Origin: Ectocarpus siliculosus | Lineage: Eukaryota > Sar > Phaeophyceae > Ectocarpales > Ectocarpaceae | Reading direction: 5' to 3' | Length of the DNA: 64,000 nucleotides | NCBI GenBank assembly: GCA_000310025.1 | Contig: FN649741.1 | Span: forward strand, 5,078,247-5,142,246 | Shown here: piece by piece, positions 43,625 to 53,625 of the stretch | Numbering within the stretch: position 1 is the first letter of the stretch | How the letters are laid out: each line of letters begins with the position of its first letter | Notes under the pieces: generated by a model | Told to the model about the DNA's origin: nothing | The model's input: the letters and a program-made list of their open reading frames with translations, nothing else | Database searches by the model: none | Position numbers and translations under genes: made by a program

Positions 43625-44208
43625 GGGGACCTTCGGTTCCTTGGACTTTTTGCTTTTTGTATCTCCTTGACCCGTGGAGTTTGCAGGAGAAGACGTGAAT
43701 GATGGCCACTAGATCTTCTGTGAGCTCTTGTTCTGTGGAACGTAGGACATGCTCTTGGACCACTAGATTTGTGTCTCCTCGCTTGCATACCCACCCGAGG
43801 AGATCAATGGCGAACCGGTAGAGTCTGTATCTTTATGCCCGATAACAACTTCTTCGACGTTTCCTAGCAGTATGGAGTCAACCATTCGCAGAAATCCTCG
43901 TCGCTTAAAGTTGATTCCTGACCCGATGTCCTTGATGATTTCGTGGTCCGGGTGGCTTTCTTTGAACGACTCTTCTTGGCGTCTGAGGGGTTCCTTTTGC
44001 TTGGAAGAGCTGACTCGACAGTAAGCAATCTTTCTTCTCTGGCTGTGCCCTTTTGCTTCTTTGGTTTTGGACCTGACGTTGAGGACTAACGAAAGTGTCC
44101 TCCGGCCGTTTCGATGCTTCTGATGGTCCCGTTACTTCTCCATCGTTTTGCCGATTAATTGGAGATTCCGTATTCTTTTCGGAGGGTGGCTCCGGACACA
44201 TAAGGCAT
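43494..44208 (-). pseudogene. IS607 TnpA-like serine recombinase with MerR-type helix-turn-helix, interrupted
   Basis: An ATG at 44208 begins MPYVSGATLRKEYGIS, a MerR-type DNA-binding start. After a stop in that frame the pattern continues as SAKRWRSNGTIRSIETAGG. The catalytic domain follows in a second frame: IAYCRVSSSKQKEPLRRQEE (serine in RVSS), EIIKDIGSGINFKRRGF, GNVEEVVIGHKD. It ends in a third frame: RLYRFAIDLLGWVCKRGDTN, ELTEDLVAIIHVFSCKLHGS. These are the hallmark blocks of IS607 recombinases, which move the element through a circular intermediate. One stop and two frame changes are visible, so this copy is inactive. Its end overlaps the Fanzor start, as usual in the family. Confidence 0.85.
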
Positions 44209-44673
44209 GCCGATCTCAATTACGCTTGAAAAACATGTTTTATTTCTTAGTTCAAACGCGGAAGATATGTCACAACTTGGACTCCAATAAATCAGTTTAT
44301 GAACACTTGAATCTATTCTGGGTTACTAGTCACTGTTGATCTATCGACATTCCGCGCATGCGCTCAACACGTGTGCCTGAAACAGAAAAGCTACTTACAC
44401 GGCTTATTTGAGATGCCCAATTTAAACTAACCCTCGGGTTTGGAGATGCACATCCCCACGCAAGCACATACGATCGTCTCGAAGCAAATATGTCACAGGG
44501 GAATTCCACCCGAAACGAACCATAAGTCCGCAGTGTTCAGATTGACAGAAGCAAGCAAGCGCGTTTAGTAGACCTGAAACAGCGCAGCGGAGGGCGACTT
44601 CACCGTTGTTCGATCGCTGTCGTGGACAAGCCAAACACATGCCAGATATTTCCGCAGTGATGTTCCCATTTAC

Positions 44674-44792
44674 CTGTCCACGATGAGGCGGCTCAAGCCA
44701 TGCTCGTCGTACTTGATGAGATCCTCTCCGTTCAACCGGCCATCTCGGTCAGCATCAAGCTCATAGAAGCGGCAGAACACGACGTAGAAGTG
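44674..44792 (-). pseudogene. PP2A B'' regulatory subunit, EF-hand exon of a gene fragment
   Basis: The minus strand reads HFYVVFCRFYELDADRDGRL and GEDLIKYDEHGLSRLIVDR, then a gtaaat donor at 44673. This is the EF-hand block of PP2A B'' subunits (family form HFYVIYCKFWELDTDHD). Phase fits the exon starting at 42025. On the other side no AG acceptor precedes it and a stop lies three codons upstream. The sequence before HFY is gttttaacgttttaac, which could be an AT-AC type acceptor or simply decay. No other exon of this gene of about 10 or more expected exons is found nearby, so this is a gene fragment. Confidence 0.7.
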
Positions 44793-44871
44793 GTTAAAAC
44801 GTTAAAACAGACAGACCCCAGCAAAAAGTCTTAATATTAAATTTGGCAGCTGCCTGCTTGTTTGTTGAGAG

Positions 44872-45090
44872 ATGCGTGGTCAACCACAGAAGTTTTTTGT
44901 TCCGAAAGTTTTTGTCGCTCCTGCACGTTGTAGCCAGCGTCTCACTGCCGCTTCGCACGCTACGGAGTCCGTAGCTCCGCCTGCCCCTGTTACGTCTCGT
45001 GCTCTTGCCGGTGTTTCCTTGTCTCGGGACCGTAATGCTTCTCCCGCTGCTTATGCCTCGTTATCCGTTTTCCGTCTGCTAGGTAATTAA
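44872..45090 (+). CDS. Small unknown ORF (72 aa) upstream of the 446-codon ORF
   Basis: An ATG at 44872 gives MRGQPQKFFVPKVFVAPARC followed by an Ala/Ser-rich stretch. It is basic and hydroxylated, like a targeting peptide, and stops at 45090. It is followed after 223 bases by the long ORF. Whether it is translated is unknown. Confidence 0.3.
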   Translation: MRGQPQKFFVPKVFVAPARCSQRLTAASHATESVAPPAPVTSRALAGVSLSRDRNASPAAYASLSVFRLLGN

Positions 45091-45313
45091 GTCGGACGTT
45101 AAACATTCCACCACATCAAGGACCTGATAGGCGCTGCTATACCACCTATAGCGAAGCCATATCAGTCATACTGCTCGCGACAAAACGTCGTCGGGACCTG
45201 GGGGACTAGCGGGAGTTACTGTTGGCTTGTGCCGCCTGCCGGAGGGACCTACCAGATTCTCGTTCAGCAGGCACAGCCGTTGGCGTCACCGTTCCGGGGT
45301 CCGGACGCTAAGT

Positions 45314-46654
45314 ATGGAGTTCCTTCTTCCATCCGCTCAATCGGAGGCCGGTTGCGGGTTGGTTGCAGAGGTCGACGGGGAGAGTTTTTCGGACACACTG
45401 TCCAGAGCCTCGAGGATCCTGTCAAACCGATTCGGCCCTTCACATGATATTCTAACGCGGTCTTTGTGTGTCGCCGTGTCCCGTCACTATATCGGAGGAG
45501 CCCGGACGCCGTCACTGGGCCAATATCTGGCAGCTTCAGACACCGACGGAGGATTGGCAATCGCCAGGCTGGTTTATGCAGCAGCGAAGTCTAAGGACTA
45601 TTCGGATTGCTGTGATTTCGCGGACTTGTTCGACGGGACCCAAGCCCCGAACTACGCCCTCCGTAATCGAGTCTCACCGGACCAAGGCGTCCGGTGGCTA
45701 CTTTGTTGGGCCGAGATGGAAGGGTCGTACAATTTGGTGTCGAGTGAGGATGATGGGGCCCGCGTGGTGCAACAGTACAAAGACATGTTGCCGGTATGCC
45801 CCCCGGGGGAGCCTAGTGTGATACTCATCGAAGGCACCCCGCAACCCCGGTATTCGCTGGATGCGAAGGGCTTCGTCTACTTCAAATCGAAACTCGCTCA
45901 CAAGTTAGCCAGGCTCAAGGTCGCGCAACAAGAAATGCAACGCTACAGCATCCTTCTCCCGGGAAGACTGTCACTGATGCAAATGATCGGGATATCAGGC
46001 ACCAACTTGATACAACAGTACGGGGACATCAATGCGGTATTCGACCTTGACACGAGCCCCCTCTCCTCGTCGGGTATAAAGGTGGGGAGGTCCGGTGAGC
46101 TATATGCCCGGAGTTACCTCCGCTGGGGGGGGGCTCTGGCAGGGTCTGTAGCGGTTATACTCGGTTATGTTCTGGCCTTCCTGTTCCTAGACCGTTCCGC
46201 TTACGGTGTGCTGGCGGCGTCCGCGCTAGCTTTGAGCTCGGGAGTGTTTGGGTCGCTAGCAGTTGGGAATGACTTCGGCACCCTGTTAGTGTCGGGGTTC
46301 GTAAACGTGGGCAGTGGAATTCCATTCGTGGGACGTGACTCTAGGGAAGTAGCGGTGGAGTGCTACAGGGCAAACGTCAACCCTTACAAGGAAAGCGATT
46401 GCTGGGCATCGGAAAAGCAGGGGGGTTGCATAGCACACGAAGGCTACAGGAGGGCTGACGCGCAGCAAGGTCGAGCCCATGGGAATCTATGGGTCACACC
46501 CGGTGGCGAAGTGCGGGAGATGGTGCGTACCACCGTGCAAGGCACTGTTCACGCCGTCAAGAGAGATGGGACCGAGGTCGTGAGTTATGTCGGTATGATT
46601 TGGGACTGCGTGTCCCTGTCAGGCCCGGAACGAGTATCGCAGCCCGGAAACTAA
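45314..46654 (+). CDS. Unknown intronless protein of 446 aa with a double hydrophobic segment
   Basis: The first ATG is at 45314 (the open frame extends upstream to about 45227 without an ATG). The N-terminal two thirds are soluble (TDGGLAIARLVYAAAKSKDY, VRWLLCWAEMEGSYNLVSSE). Around residues 270-320 there are two hydrophobic stretches (GGALAGSVAVILGYVLAFLF, GVLAASALALSSGVFGSLAV). The C-terminus is Cys-containing and soluble (RANVNPYKESDCWASEKQGG). No introns, unlike host genes. It fills the right part of the core between the long repeats. I do not recognise the family: it could be a mobile-element, virus-derived or lineage-specific gene. Short inverted words aggtcgtgg/ccacgacct flank its 3' region at about 46654 and 46782. 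Confidence 0.6.
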   Translation: MEFLLPSAQSEAGCGLVAEVDGESFSDTLSRASRILSNRFGPSHDILTRSLCVAVSRHYIGGARTPSLGQYLAASDTDGGLAIARLVYAAAKSKDYSDCCDFADLFDGTQAPNYALRNRVSPDQGVRWLLCWAEMEGSYNLVSSEDDGARVVQQYKDMLPVCPPGEPSVILIEGTPQPRYSLDAKGFVYFKSKLAHKLARLKVAQQEMQRYSILLPGRLSLMQMIGISGTNLIQQYGDINAVFDLDTSPLSSSGIKVGRSGELYARSYLRWGGALAGSVAVILGYVLAFLFLDRSAYGVLAASALALSSGVFGSLAVGNDFGTLLVSGFVNVGSGIPFVGRDSREVAVECYRANVNPYKESDCWASEKQGGCIAHEGYRRADAQQGRAHGNLWVTPGGEVREMVRTTVQGTVHAVKRDGTEVVSYVGMIWDCVSLSGPERVSQPGN

Positions 46655-46791
46655 GGTCGTGGTAATGGTAGGTTCTTTCAGGAAGATAAGATTTTGTGAA
46701 GGTTCAAAGCAGGGGTTGAGCCTGCTGTTGTGCGTGGGGCCTTGATGCGGGCTACTGTGAGCCGCCGCCGCCGCCCCGCTCGCCACGACCT
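46655..46791. other. 3' flank of the 446-codon ORF up to the long repeat
   Basis: Contains a ccgccgccgcc run and the word aggtcgtgg inverted at the two ends. A stem could form across it. The long repeat begins immediately after. Confidence 0.4.
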
Positions 46792-49700
46792 ATCTGGTTC
46801 CAACTCGGCGACTTGTGGTTGTTGTGTTTGTTGTTGCTAAGCCCACTTCGTAAACCGCCGTTCGGTACAGATATCTGACAGGCTTGCGGTGGGCCAAAGG
46901 GACGAGAGTGAGTGAGTGTCTTCTCGAGAGTGAATGTCTTGTCTTCTCTCCGCTCTCTTCTTTTAGTCTACCTCTACCTGTCTCTCTCTCGCCTTTCGCT
47001 GGTGGGGTCTTAACAATATCGAACTTCGTCAACCGCAGTGGTTCCGCATCTTGCTAAGTAAGAGACTACCCGTGCACCGGGTTGCTGCATGAGAGGCGAT
47101 GTGCGCTACCTGTTTTATGTCAAGCAATGGACATGGGGCCCTACCTAATAATGCTGGACATGCAGTGCTATGTGACATGTTCCAGCGGCCCAGAGCGAGC
47201 GACGACCACGGTGGGTTTTCTATGCTTCTTTTGCCTCCTCCCTCAAGCCTGTCGCGCCTGGCTCACTTGTCATTGATATTTTTTTTTCATTTTTCATGCT
47301 TTGTTTGTTGGGGTCCCCCAGCGACCCGCCCACCATTATTTTTTGTTGGGAGGGGTGCTTACTTGCCATGTTCATGACTGGGCCCTGGACGTTTTACTCG
47401 CACCCCGTCCATTCCACTTGTCAACACACCACCACATCCTATTGTACCATGCCCACCGACACGTCCAAGGCTTGGGGAATTTTGAAGCTTTAGCTTCAGT
47501 CTCATCGTTCAATATCCGATCCGTGGAAGTTTCATTCGCATGCCCCACCCCTGCCCGACCCGGTTTAAAATGCTGATCTCGAGCTACAGCGCAAATCTCG
47601 TGGCGCCTCGAGTATGGTTCGGTGTGGAATCGCAAGTCATGAGCCGTCCCCGAGTTTGAGCGGCTTCCGCCTCCTGTGGCCGGCAAGAGTCGCCGTTGGC
47701 TGTTCCTTGCCTGTTTCGCCATGGAAACGGCCGGTTGAACAGCGCAAAAGGATCCTGCGTGCTGCGCGCCACATTCGTTTTTTTTTTGCGTTTGTTCTTG
47801 AGTGACCATTGTACACATGCGGCTGGTGCTGCGGTTTCTGCTGTTATGGTCGGAATGTGCTGCAATGGTCGTACGGTTATCGTAGTCAGGTTTGACAATA
47901 GTCTGCTCGTTCGTATAGCGGTAGCGGTGCGCATCTATCGCGACGGCAAGCAAGCGCATTGAGATACTAGTTCGTCCGTGGTGCTTCTAGTCTACACAGA
48001 AAGATAGTCGTGTTATTCTTTGTTGCCACTTCATACCAGAAAAGAACGGAGGTCTCCACCAACTTACAGCATCTCCTACAGCAGTTAGTTCGGAAACGAC
48101 GACTAGACTATTTTTCTTTTGTCGTGTTTGTTGTTGCTGAGCGCACATCGGGTGTCGCCGTTCGTTACACGTTTTCAAGCCTGCGGTGGGCCAGAGGGAT
48201 GAGAGTGGGTGTCTTCTCGACGAGAGTTCATGCCTTCTCTTCTCGAGTCTCCCTTCCTTTAGTCTACCTCTCTCTCTCTCTCTGTTGCATTTTGGCCGTT
48301 AGGCTCCCAATAACGTCGAACGTCAACGGCAATCGTTTTGCATCTTGCTGAGTTGGAGGCTACCCGTGTACCCGGTTGCTGCATGTGAGGCGATGGGCGC
48401 CGCCTCTTTCCGTCAAGCAATGCGCACGGCCCCCACAGTTCGCCGCACATGCAGTGCTGCGTGACAGCTTCTAGCGGTTCAGAGCGTCGACGGTGTTTTT
48501 CGCCGGTAGAGCAGCCGAACAACGCGAACCGCGACTGTTTCATTGTTTTGGGGTCCCCCACTCACCCACCCATCCATGAATTTCAGCAGTTAGGTTTCGT
48601 TGGGGGCATGTTTTTCTTGTCATGTGCGTGACGTATTGCCCCGAGCGAGTATGGTTCGGTAGGGACTCGCAAACCATGACCCCTCCCCGAGTTTGAGCAT
48701 CAGCGTCGGCCTCCTGTGACGGATAAGAAGACCGGAAATTGTCTCGCCATCCAAACAACAGTTGGCCAGTTGAAAAAAAGAGGGTCCGGTCCGCCGAAGA
48801 TTTTGTTTTTATGTTTCCCTGCCGACCAATAACCTCGGCTACGGCAGTGCAAACCTCATGGCGCCTCAAGTACGGTTCCGTAGGGACTTGCAAATCACGA
48901 CCCCTCCCCGACTTTGAGTGTAGCTTCCACCTCCAGCCGCGGATAAGACCGACGTCAAACCCTAGATTTGGTCTGTCTGTGTCGCCATGTCGTCGCCATC
49001 CACGAACAGCAGTTGGAGAGTCACAATAAAGAGGGTCCGCTTCGCCACCAAGAAAACAGTATAAATCATCAGTGTATAGACTTTAAAAGACTCGAAATAA
49101 GTCCAGTACCCAGCCGGTTTCCCTTCACTCACTGAAAAGACTCCACCACATCCCGTTCGACTGTGGGTATATCTCGAATGGGTAGTCTTTCTGTGTGTGT
49201 TTTCATTATTCCTTAGGTTTTTTTTGAATTCTTCTACAGCTAGATATGATGCAACCATGTATTATCGGGTATAGCTGTGGTTGAGGTTGAGGGATATAGG
49301 GTCTACGGCAGCATATTCTATGCGAAGAGTTAGCGCCTTCCTCGCGTAACGATGCGCATCTCCCATGGCAAGCAGAATGAAGTACGTCATCATGACGCTG
49401 TTTCTTGTGACTGCAAGTTCAAGTTCGCCCGGCCGTTATTGTTCTTGCCGGAGAGAGAGACTAAACTTCTACTACGAACCAGTCCGTGCATGTATCCGGC
49501 TACTGCATGTGAGGTAGTGGGTGCTGCCCCTGCTGTTTGCTGCGGTATATGGAAAGCTTGCAGTGGGTCAGAGCGGCAAGGGGGTCTTGTTTCTTCACTT
49601 GTTTCTTGGCTCTGGTCTCCTCTACTTCTTCTTTGTTTCCTGTCGCTGGCGGTCTCTCTTTTGTTATCGCCCTTCGTTCTTCCTTGCAAGAAACTGTGAG

Positions 49701-51171
49701 GATGTAAAATGGTCTGATTGTTTGTTAGGGTCCCCCGCCCACCCATGACCCACCTGTCGGTATGATTCATTTGTGGTCTCCAATAATTTCAGCAGTAGTG
49801 GTCTATTACAGGACATACATGCGCTACTACTGCTGCGTCCATGGGTGGGTCCAACAGAAGAGCTCCCGGGACTGGTGGTCTTCTGACCTGGTCGCAGAGA
49901 GAGGTTCATGCCACTACCACAATACGACTCTTCTTATGAAATGCCCATGACGGGGAACGCGTCCTACGCACGTCTCTTCTCTCTTCTTTTTTCCCTCTCT
50001 CCCGTCCGGTTCTTTCGTTTCGGAGAGGAAACCTACTGCGAAAAGCGTATCCTCAGGGGTCCGCATTCATTTAGTCCCGGATTCTTTCCCAGCGCGCGGA
50101 AGAGCGCGTTCTGGGTGTGGTCTCCTTTTCATTCGGGTGTGACGTGCGCACTACATGTATGTATGTAAACGAAAAAAAACAAATCAACGAGATGATTCTT
50201 GAAAGCATGGAGTCCCTCGCCACGAAAAAGTGCATGCGCATGGATGGGCGTAGTGAGATATGCCGGGCGAAGACTGACGGTTTTTTCGGGTGCGCGTGAG
50301 GTCGCCTCTAACATTCGTTTGCTCATTTTTTGCTTCATTGTCCAGTCTTCTATAGTTACTACCTCGCATAGCGTATTGAAGCGAGCGGAAGGTCTGTCGT
50401 TGACTTGCGGACCTTTCTTCGGGTCCATTTTATTTTCGTATAACTTTTTGGATAAGTTAGCCTGTGACCACGGCGGGAATCGACCTCGTCAAGTGTCAGA
50501 CTATCATGTATGATAGTACGAACACACGACGAAGGTACAACAAGAAGGTACTGGGTAGAGAGAACAGAACGAATGGTTTTTTGTAATTAATTGTGAAGAC
50601 AACAGCAACGGCACTGCTGGGTTCGTCCGGTTTTTTGTAATTAATTGTGAAGACAACAGCAACGGCACTGCTGGGTTCGTCCATGGATAGTTTTTGCAGC
50701 ACTTTTTTGTTAAGTATTGGTGTATAAAACGACTTCTTCATGGATGGGTAATGAGACGTTTCAATTCAACTAACTTACTTACTGGAGTTGGAGGGTGCTC
50801 GTTGTTATTATGCACGGCATGTACCGGCAGTAGTAGGTGACACAATATATCGCACCATCAATATTCACAGCTAATAATGTTAGTCCACGACGACGAGGAT
50901 GTCAAACGATAGGTTTGTTTCGGAAAGCTATCGGTGCCAACGCTGCCCGGCCACGATTTCTGCTGTGGAGTAATCGTCGAGCTTTGAAAATTAAAAATTG
51001 TTAAGGGGCTGTGATATCTTATGTCATCTACTCTGTGTATAGAACTCTTTGTCGTGGTTGGTGGGCGAGCGTGTCGCGGTGTGCGCCCTCGACTTTATTA
51101 ACGGCTATAAAAAAACTGGAAAGCTTCAAACAGGCAACGCGACGATACTCGTCGAGTTGCTATCACAATGT
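46792..51171 (+). repeat. Long direct repeat, copy 2 (4.4 kb)
   Basis: Counterpart of 36362-40541, ending at the same gttgctatcacaatg. Copy 2 is longer mainly through an insertion of about 165 bp at about 49060-49225 and a 54-bp tandem duplication at 50574-50681 (ttgtaattaattgtgaagac twice). By eye the copies differ at a few per cent of positions, so the duplication is not brand new. No long coding frame is shared apart from the 46-codon ORF. Confidence 0.85.
50159..50299 (+). CDS. 46-codon ORF kept open in both long-repeat copies (copy 2)
   Basis: Same start and length as 39553-39693. It differs at two residues (M for V, A for S) and three synonymous sites. Its role is unknown. Confidence 0.35.
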   Translation: MYVNEKKQINEMILESMESLATKKCMRMDGRSEICRAKTDGFFGCA

Positions 51172-52844
51172 TGACATGTACCTGGTAATTGGTACATACT
51201 GTTATCAGTAGAGGACACCATGAAGAGGCTTCGTGCGTGCTGGCACGTTCAGGTTTGCTACTGGAGCTGAAATATCGAAGGTTGCAGCAATCTCTGAAAA
51301 CAGTCCGAAATCTGCGCCGGAACCAAGCGGCATCCAACATTTGTCACAGCCGTGCTCACCGCCTAAATAGCATTTTTTAAATTAAACTTTTAAAATTAAA
51401 TCCACCCTGATCGTCATCATGCCCTCCCCTCCCCACATCAATCAGTCCAAGTCGAAGGGGCGTCGCAACGGTGACGGGGGAGGCGGAGGGGGTGCTGCTA
51501 TCGTCAACGGAGGGGGGAGGCGATGCGAGTTCCCCGGTGTTTTCTGAGAGGCACCAACTACGGTGAGGAAAAATCTTTGCAGAGGGTGTTATGGAATTCA
51601 TTTGTTTTTGGTATGCGTACACTATCCCCTCTGTGTTTCTTCCTCTGTTCTTGCGGCCTTGCCCGTCCCGCAGACGTAGCTGCTTGTGTAAACACCTAGA
51701 GTCCAGCCAGCATTGCATGCACGCTGCGCCGAGAGGTATCGTTTGGTTCATGTTCACCTGTTTTATGTGATGTGTGATCCCCGCTGAGTCACCCTGAAAA
51801 ATATCCCGAACAGTGTACCGGTTGGATGAGGCAGATACACACAAGAAAACAGACAGGACAGCGCGTGTCCTTTCGCGATTGTTACCCTGCTTCAAGATTC
51901 CGCGGCTTTTAATTGGACAGCCGGCCGGTTAGCGCGGTCGATTCTTGCTATGGAAACCCGCACACACGTGTACCACAGCATGTTGGAGTGTTTGTCGGCA
52001 ACTCTTGCTGTTTGTATTTCTGGTGTGTTTCGCTCTTCGGTCGTGCGTGTCTTCCAGCTGAGCCGACGCCGTGTTTTATGAATGAATTACTGATGCACGA
52101 CGCCGTTCGTAACGCTCGTGCCCCCTGTCTCTGCCTGTCCTTCTCGCACACACACCCCTCAATGACATGGGTACCCCCCCTACTCCAAGTACGTGTCGCC
52201 GCCGATCCTTCTCGCGCACCCCGACCTCCATCTATGCCATTCGTAACCGCCGTCGTGCCCCCCCCGCCCCTGCTAGGAGCGAGGGCTGGCACTCCATCCC
52301 CGACGCCGTCCCCCCGGGGCACCTGGAAGGAGAAGCGACGTTCACCTTCGGCAACGGTGATAGGTTGGCGGCGGCTACCGCCGAAGGCTCGCGGGGAGAG
52401 GCTAGTGGCAGGACAAGTTGGTCGCCTAGAGCTGGATCGCAAATCGTCTGGTTCGGGGGGGGAGCGGGTCAACCCGGATCGTTGCACCTCCGGTGCGTCC
52501 GTCGTCCGCTCTCTTTCTGGGAGAGAGTTCGTCCAGCGGAGAGACGCCGCCAGCGCTCGATCTGCTTCGATCAGTTGTTTGCTCCGAGCCGCGAGTAGTT
52601 GTTTATCAGTATGTATGCTGTAGAACTGGCGGGAGCCTCGCTCTCCGTGCTGGCGGATAGCTGTCTGTGTTTCGTGGTACAAGATACTCGACTGTTCTGG
52701 ACACACAGTCCTTTGTTGACGGGTTTTGTTTTCCCAGGAACTACTGATGTAGGACGTCGTGGAAGGTGCTGGAGATCACTTACCCGCCTTGCGAGGCACG
52801 GCAAAAATGAATGGTTCGAGGTGGCCGTGCGGCAATTTTTCACC
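51172..52844 (-). other. Region with a possible minus-strand gene; exons not resolved
   Basis: A minus-strand stretch ending at 51377 reads ENTGELASPPPSVDDSSTPS and ATPLRLGLIDVGRGGHDDDQ after an acceptor (tgcctctcag). Further right, 52700-52080 has a Ser/Pro/Arg-rich minus-strand frame (SPPEPDDLRSSSRRP). Equally long plus-strand frames overlap the latter. A disordered protein is possible, but strand and exons are uncertain. Confidence 0.3.
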
Positions 52845-53625
52845 CTGGGCAACGTCCTTCTACGGTCCAGAAATCGCAGACCTTGGACAAGGTTCGCCTT
52901 TGAGGTGACGTTGGGGCCATTTTACCTTGCCCAGGGTAGGTACAAGGTTACAGTTCCGCTGGACCTTGCCCAACGTTTGACCGTGCATAACCTTGGGGCA
53001 TTTTTTACCTTGCACAAGGTCCTTTTAAGGTCCAGAAATCGCAGGCCCTGGACATGATTCGACTGTTAAGTGGACCTTGAGACCATTTTACCTTGCCCAG
53101 GGTGCGTGCAAGGTTACAGTTCCGCTGGACCTTACACAAGCTTCGACCCCATGTGACTCTGGGGCGTTGTCCACCTTGCGCAAAGGTCCTTGTAAGGTCC
53201 AGAAGTCGTCGACCTTAGAAACCGTTCGACCTATTGTGATCTTGGTGCTTTTTCCACGTTGTCCAAGGTCCTTTCAAGGTCAAGAAATCGTAGGCCTTGG
53301 TCATGGCTCGCCTTCTTGGTGACCTTGGGGCACTTTTACCTTGGACAAGGTCCTTCTAAGGATCGATAAATCGTAGACCTTAGACATGGTTCGCCTGTGT
53401 GGCCACCTTGTGGCTTTCTAACTTTGCCCAGGGTGCGTGCAAGGTTCCAGTTCCGCCGGACCTTGCCCAATGTTTGACTTCGCATTACCTTGGGGAATTA
53501 TTTACCTTGCGCGAGGTCCTTCTAAGGTCCAGACATCGTAGACCTTGGACTTGGGCACCCTTGTGGTGACCTTGGGGGCATTGTTACCTTGGCCAGGGTG
53601 CGTGCAAGGTCTGTCCAAGGTACCG
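52845..53625 (+). repeat. Minisatellite of about nine 85-bp units in two variants
   Basis: Variant A has aaggtccNNNaatcgtagaccttgg followed by ggttcgcc and gtgaccttggggca. Variant B has cccagggtgcgtgcaaggtt, cagttccgctggacctt and a similar end. They alternate irregularly. Each unit is rich in CCTTG/CAAGG words, giving many short inverted repeats. Units differ enough that the array is old. Confidence 0.85.

Larger units (their letters stand above)
42255..44210 (-). mobile_element. IS607-like transposon with serine recombinase and Fanzor nuclease, in an intron of the PP2A fragment
   Basis: Minus-strand order is recombinase (44208 to about 43630) then Fanzor/TnpB (43624-42370), the classical IS607 order. 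Both lie between the donor at 44673 and the acceptor at 42026 of the PP2A fragment, so the element sits in a 2.65-kb intron. IS607 elements make no target duplication and their ends are hard to see, so the limits given are only the coding span plus about 115 bp downstream. Both genes are interrupted, so the copy is dead or in need of help. IS607-type elements in eukaryotes are known mainly from algae, protists and large DNA viruses. Confidence 0.8.

Noticed and set aside
36362-51171. Classical LTR retrotransposon with 4-kb LTRs
   Set aside because: The repeats are internally repetitive and of unequal length, the core has no gag or pol, and no target duplication was found at the outer edges.
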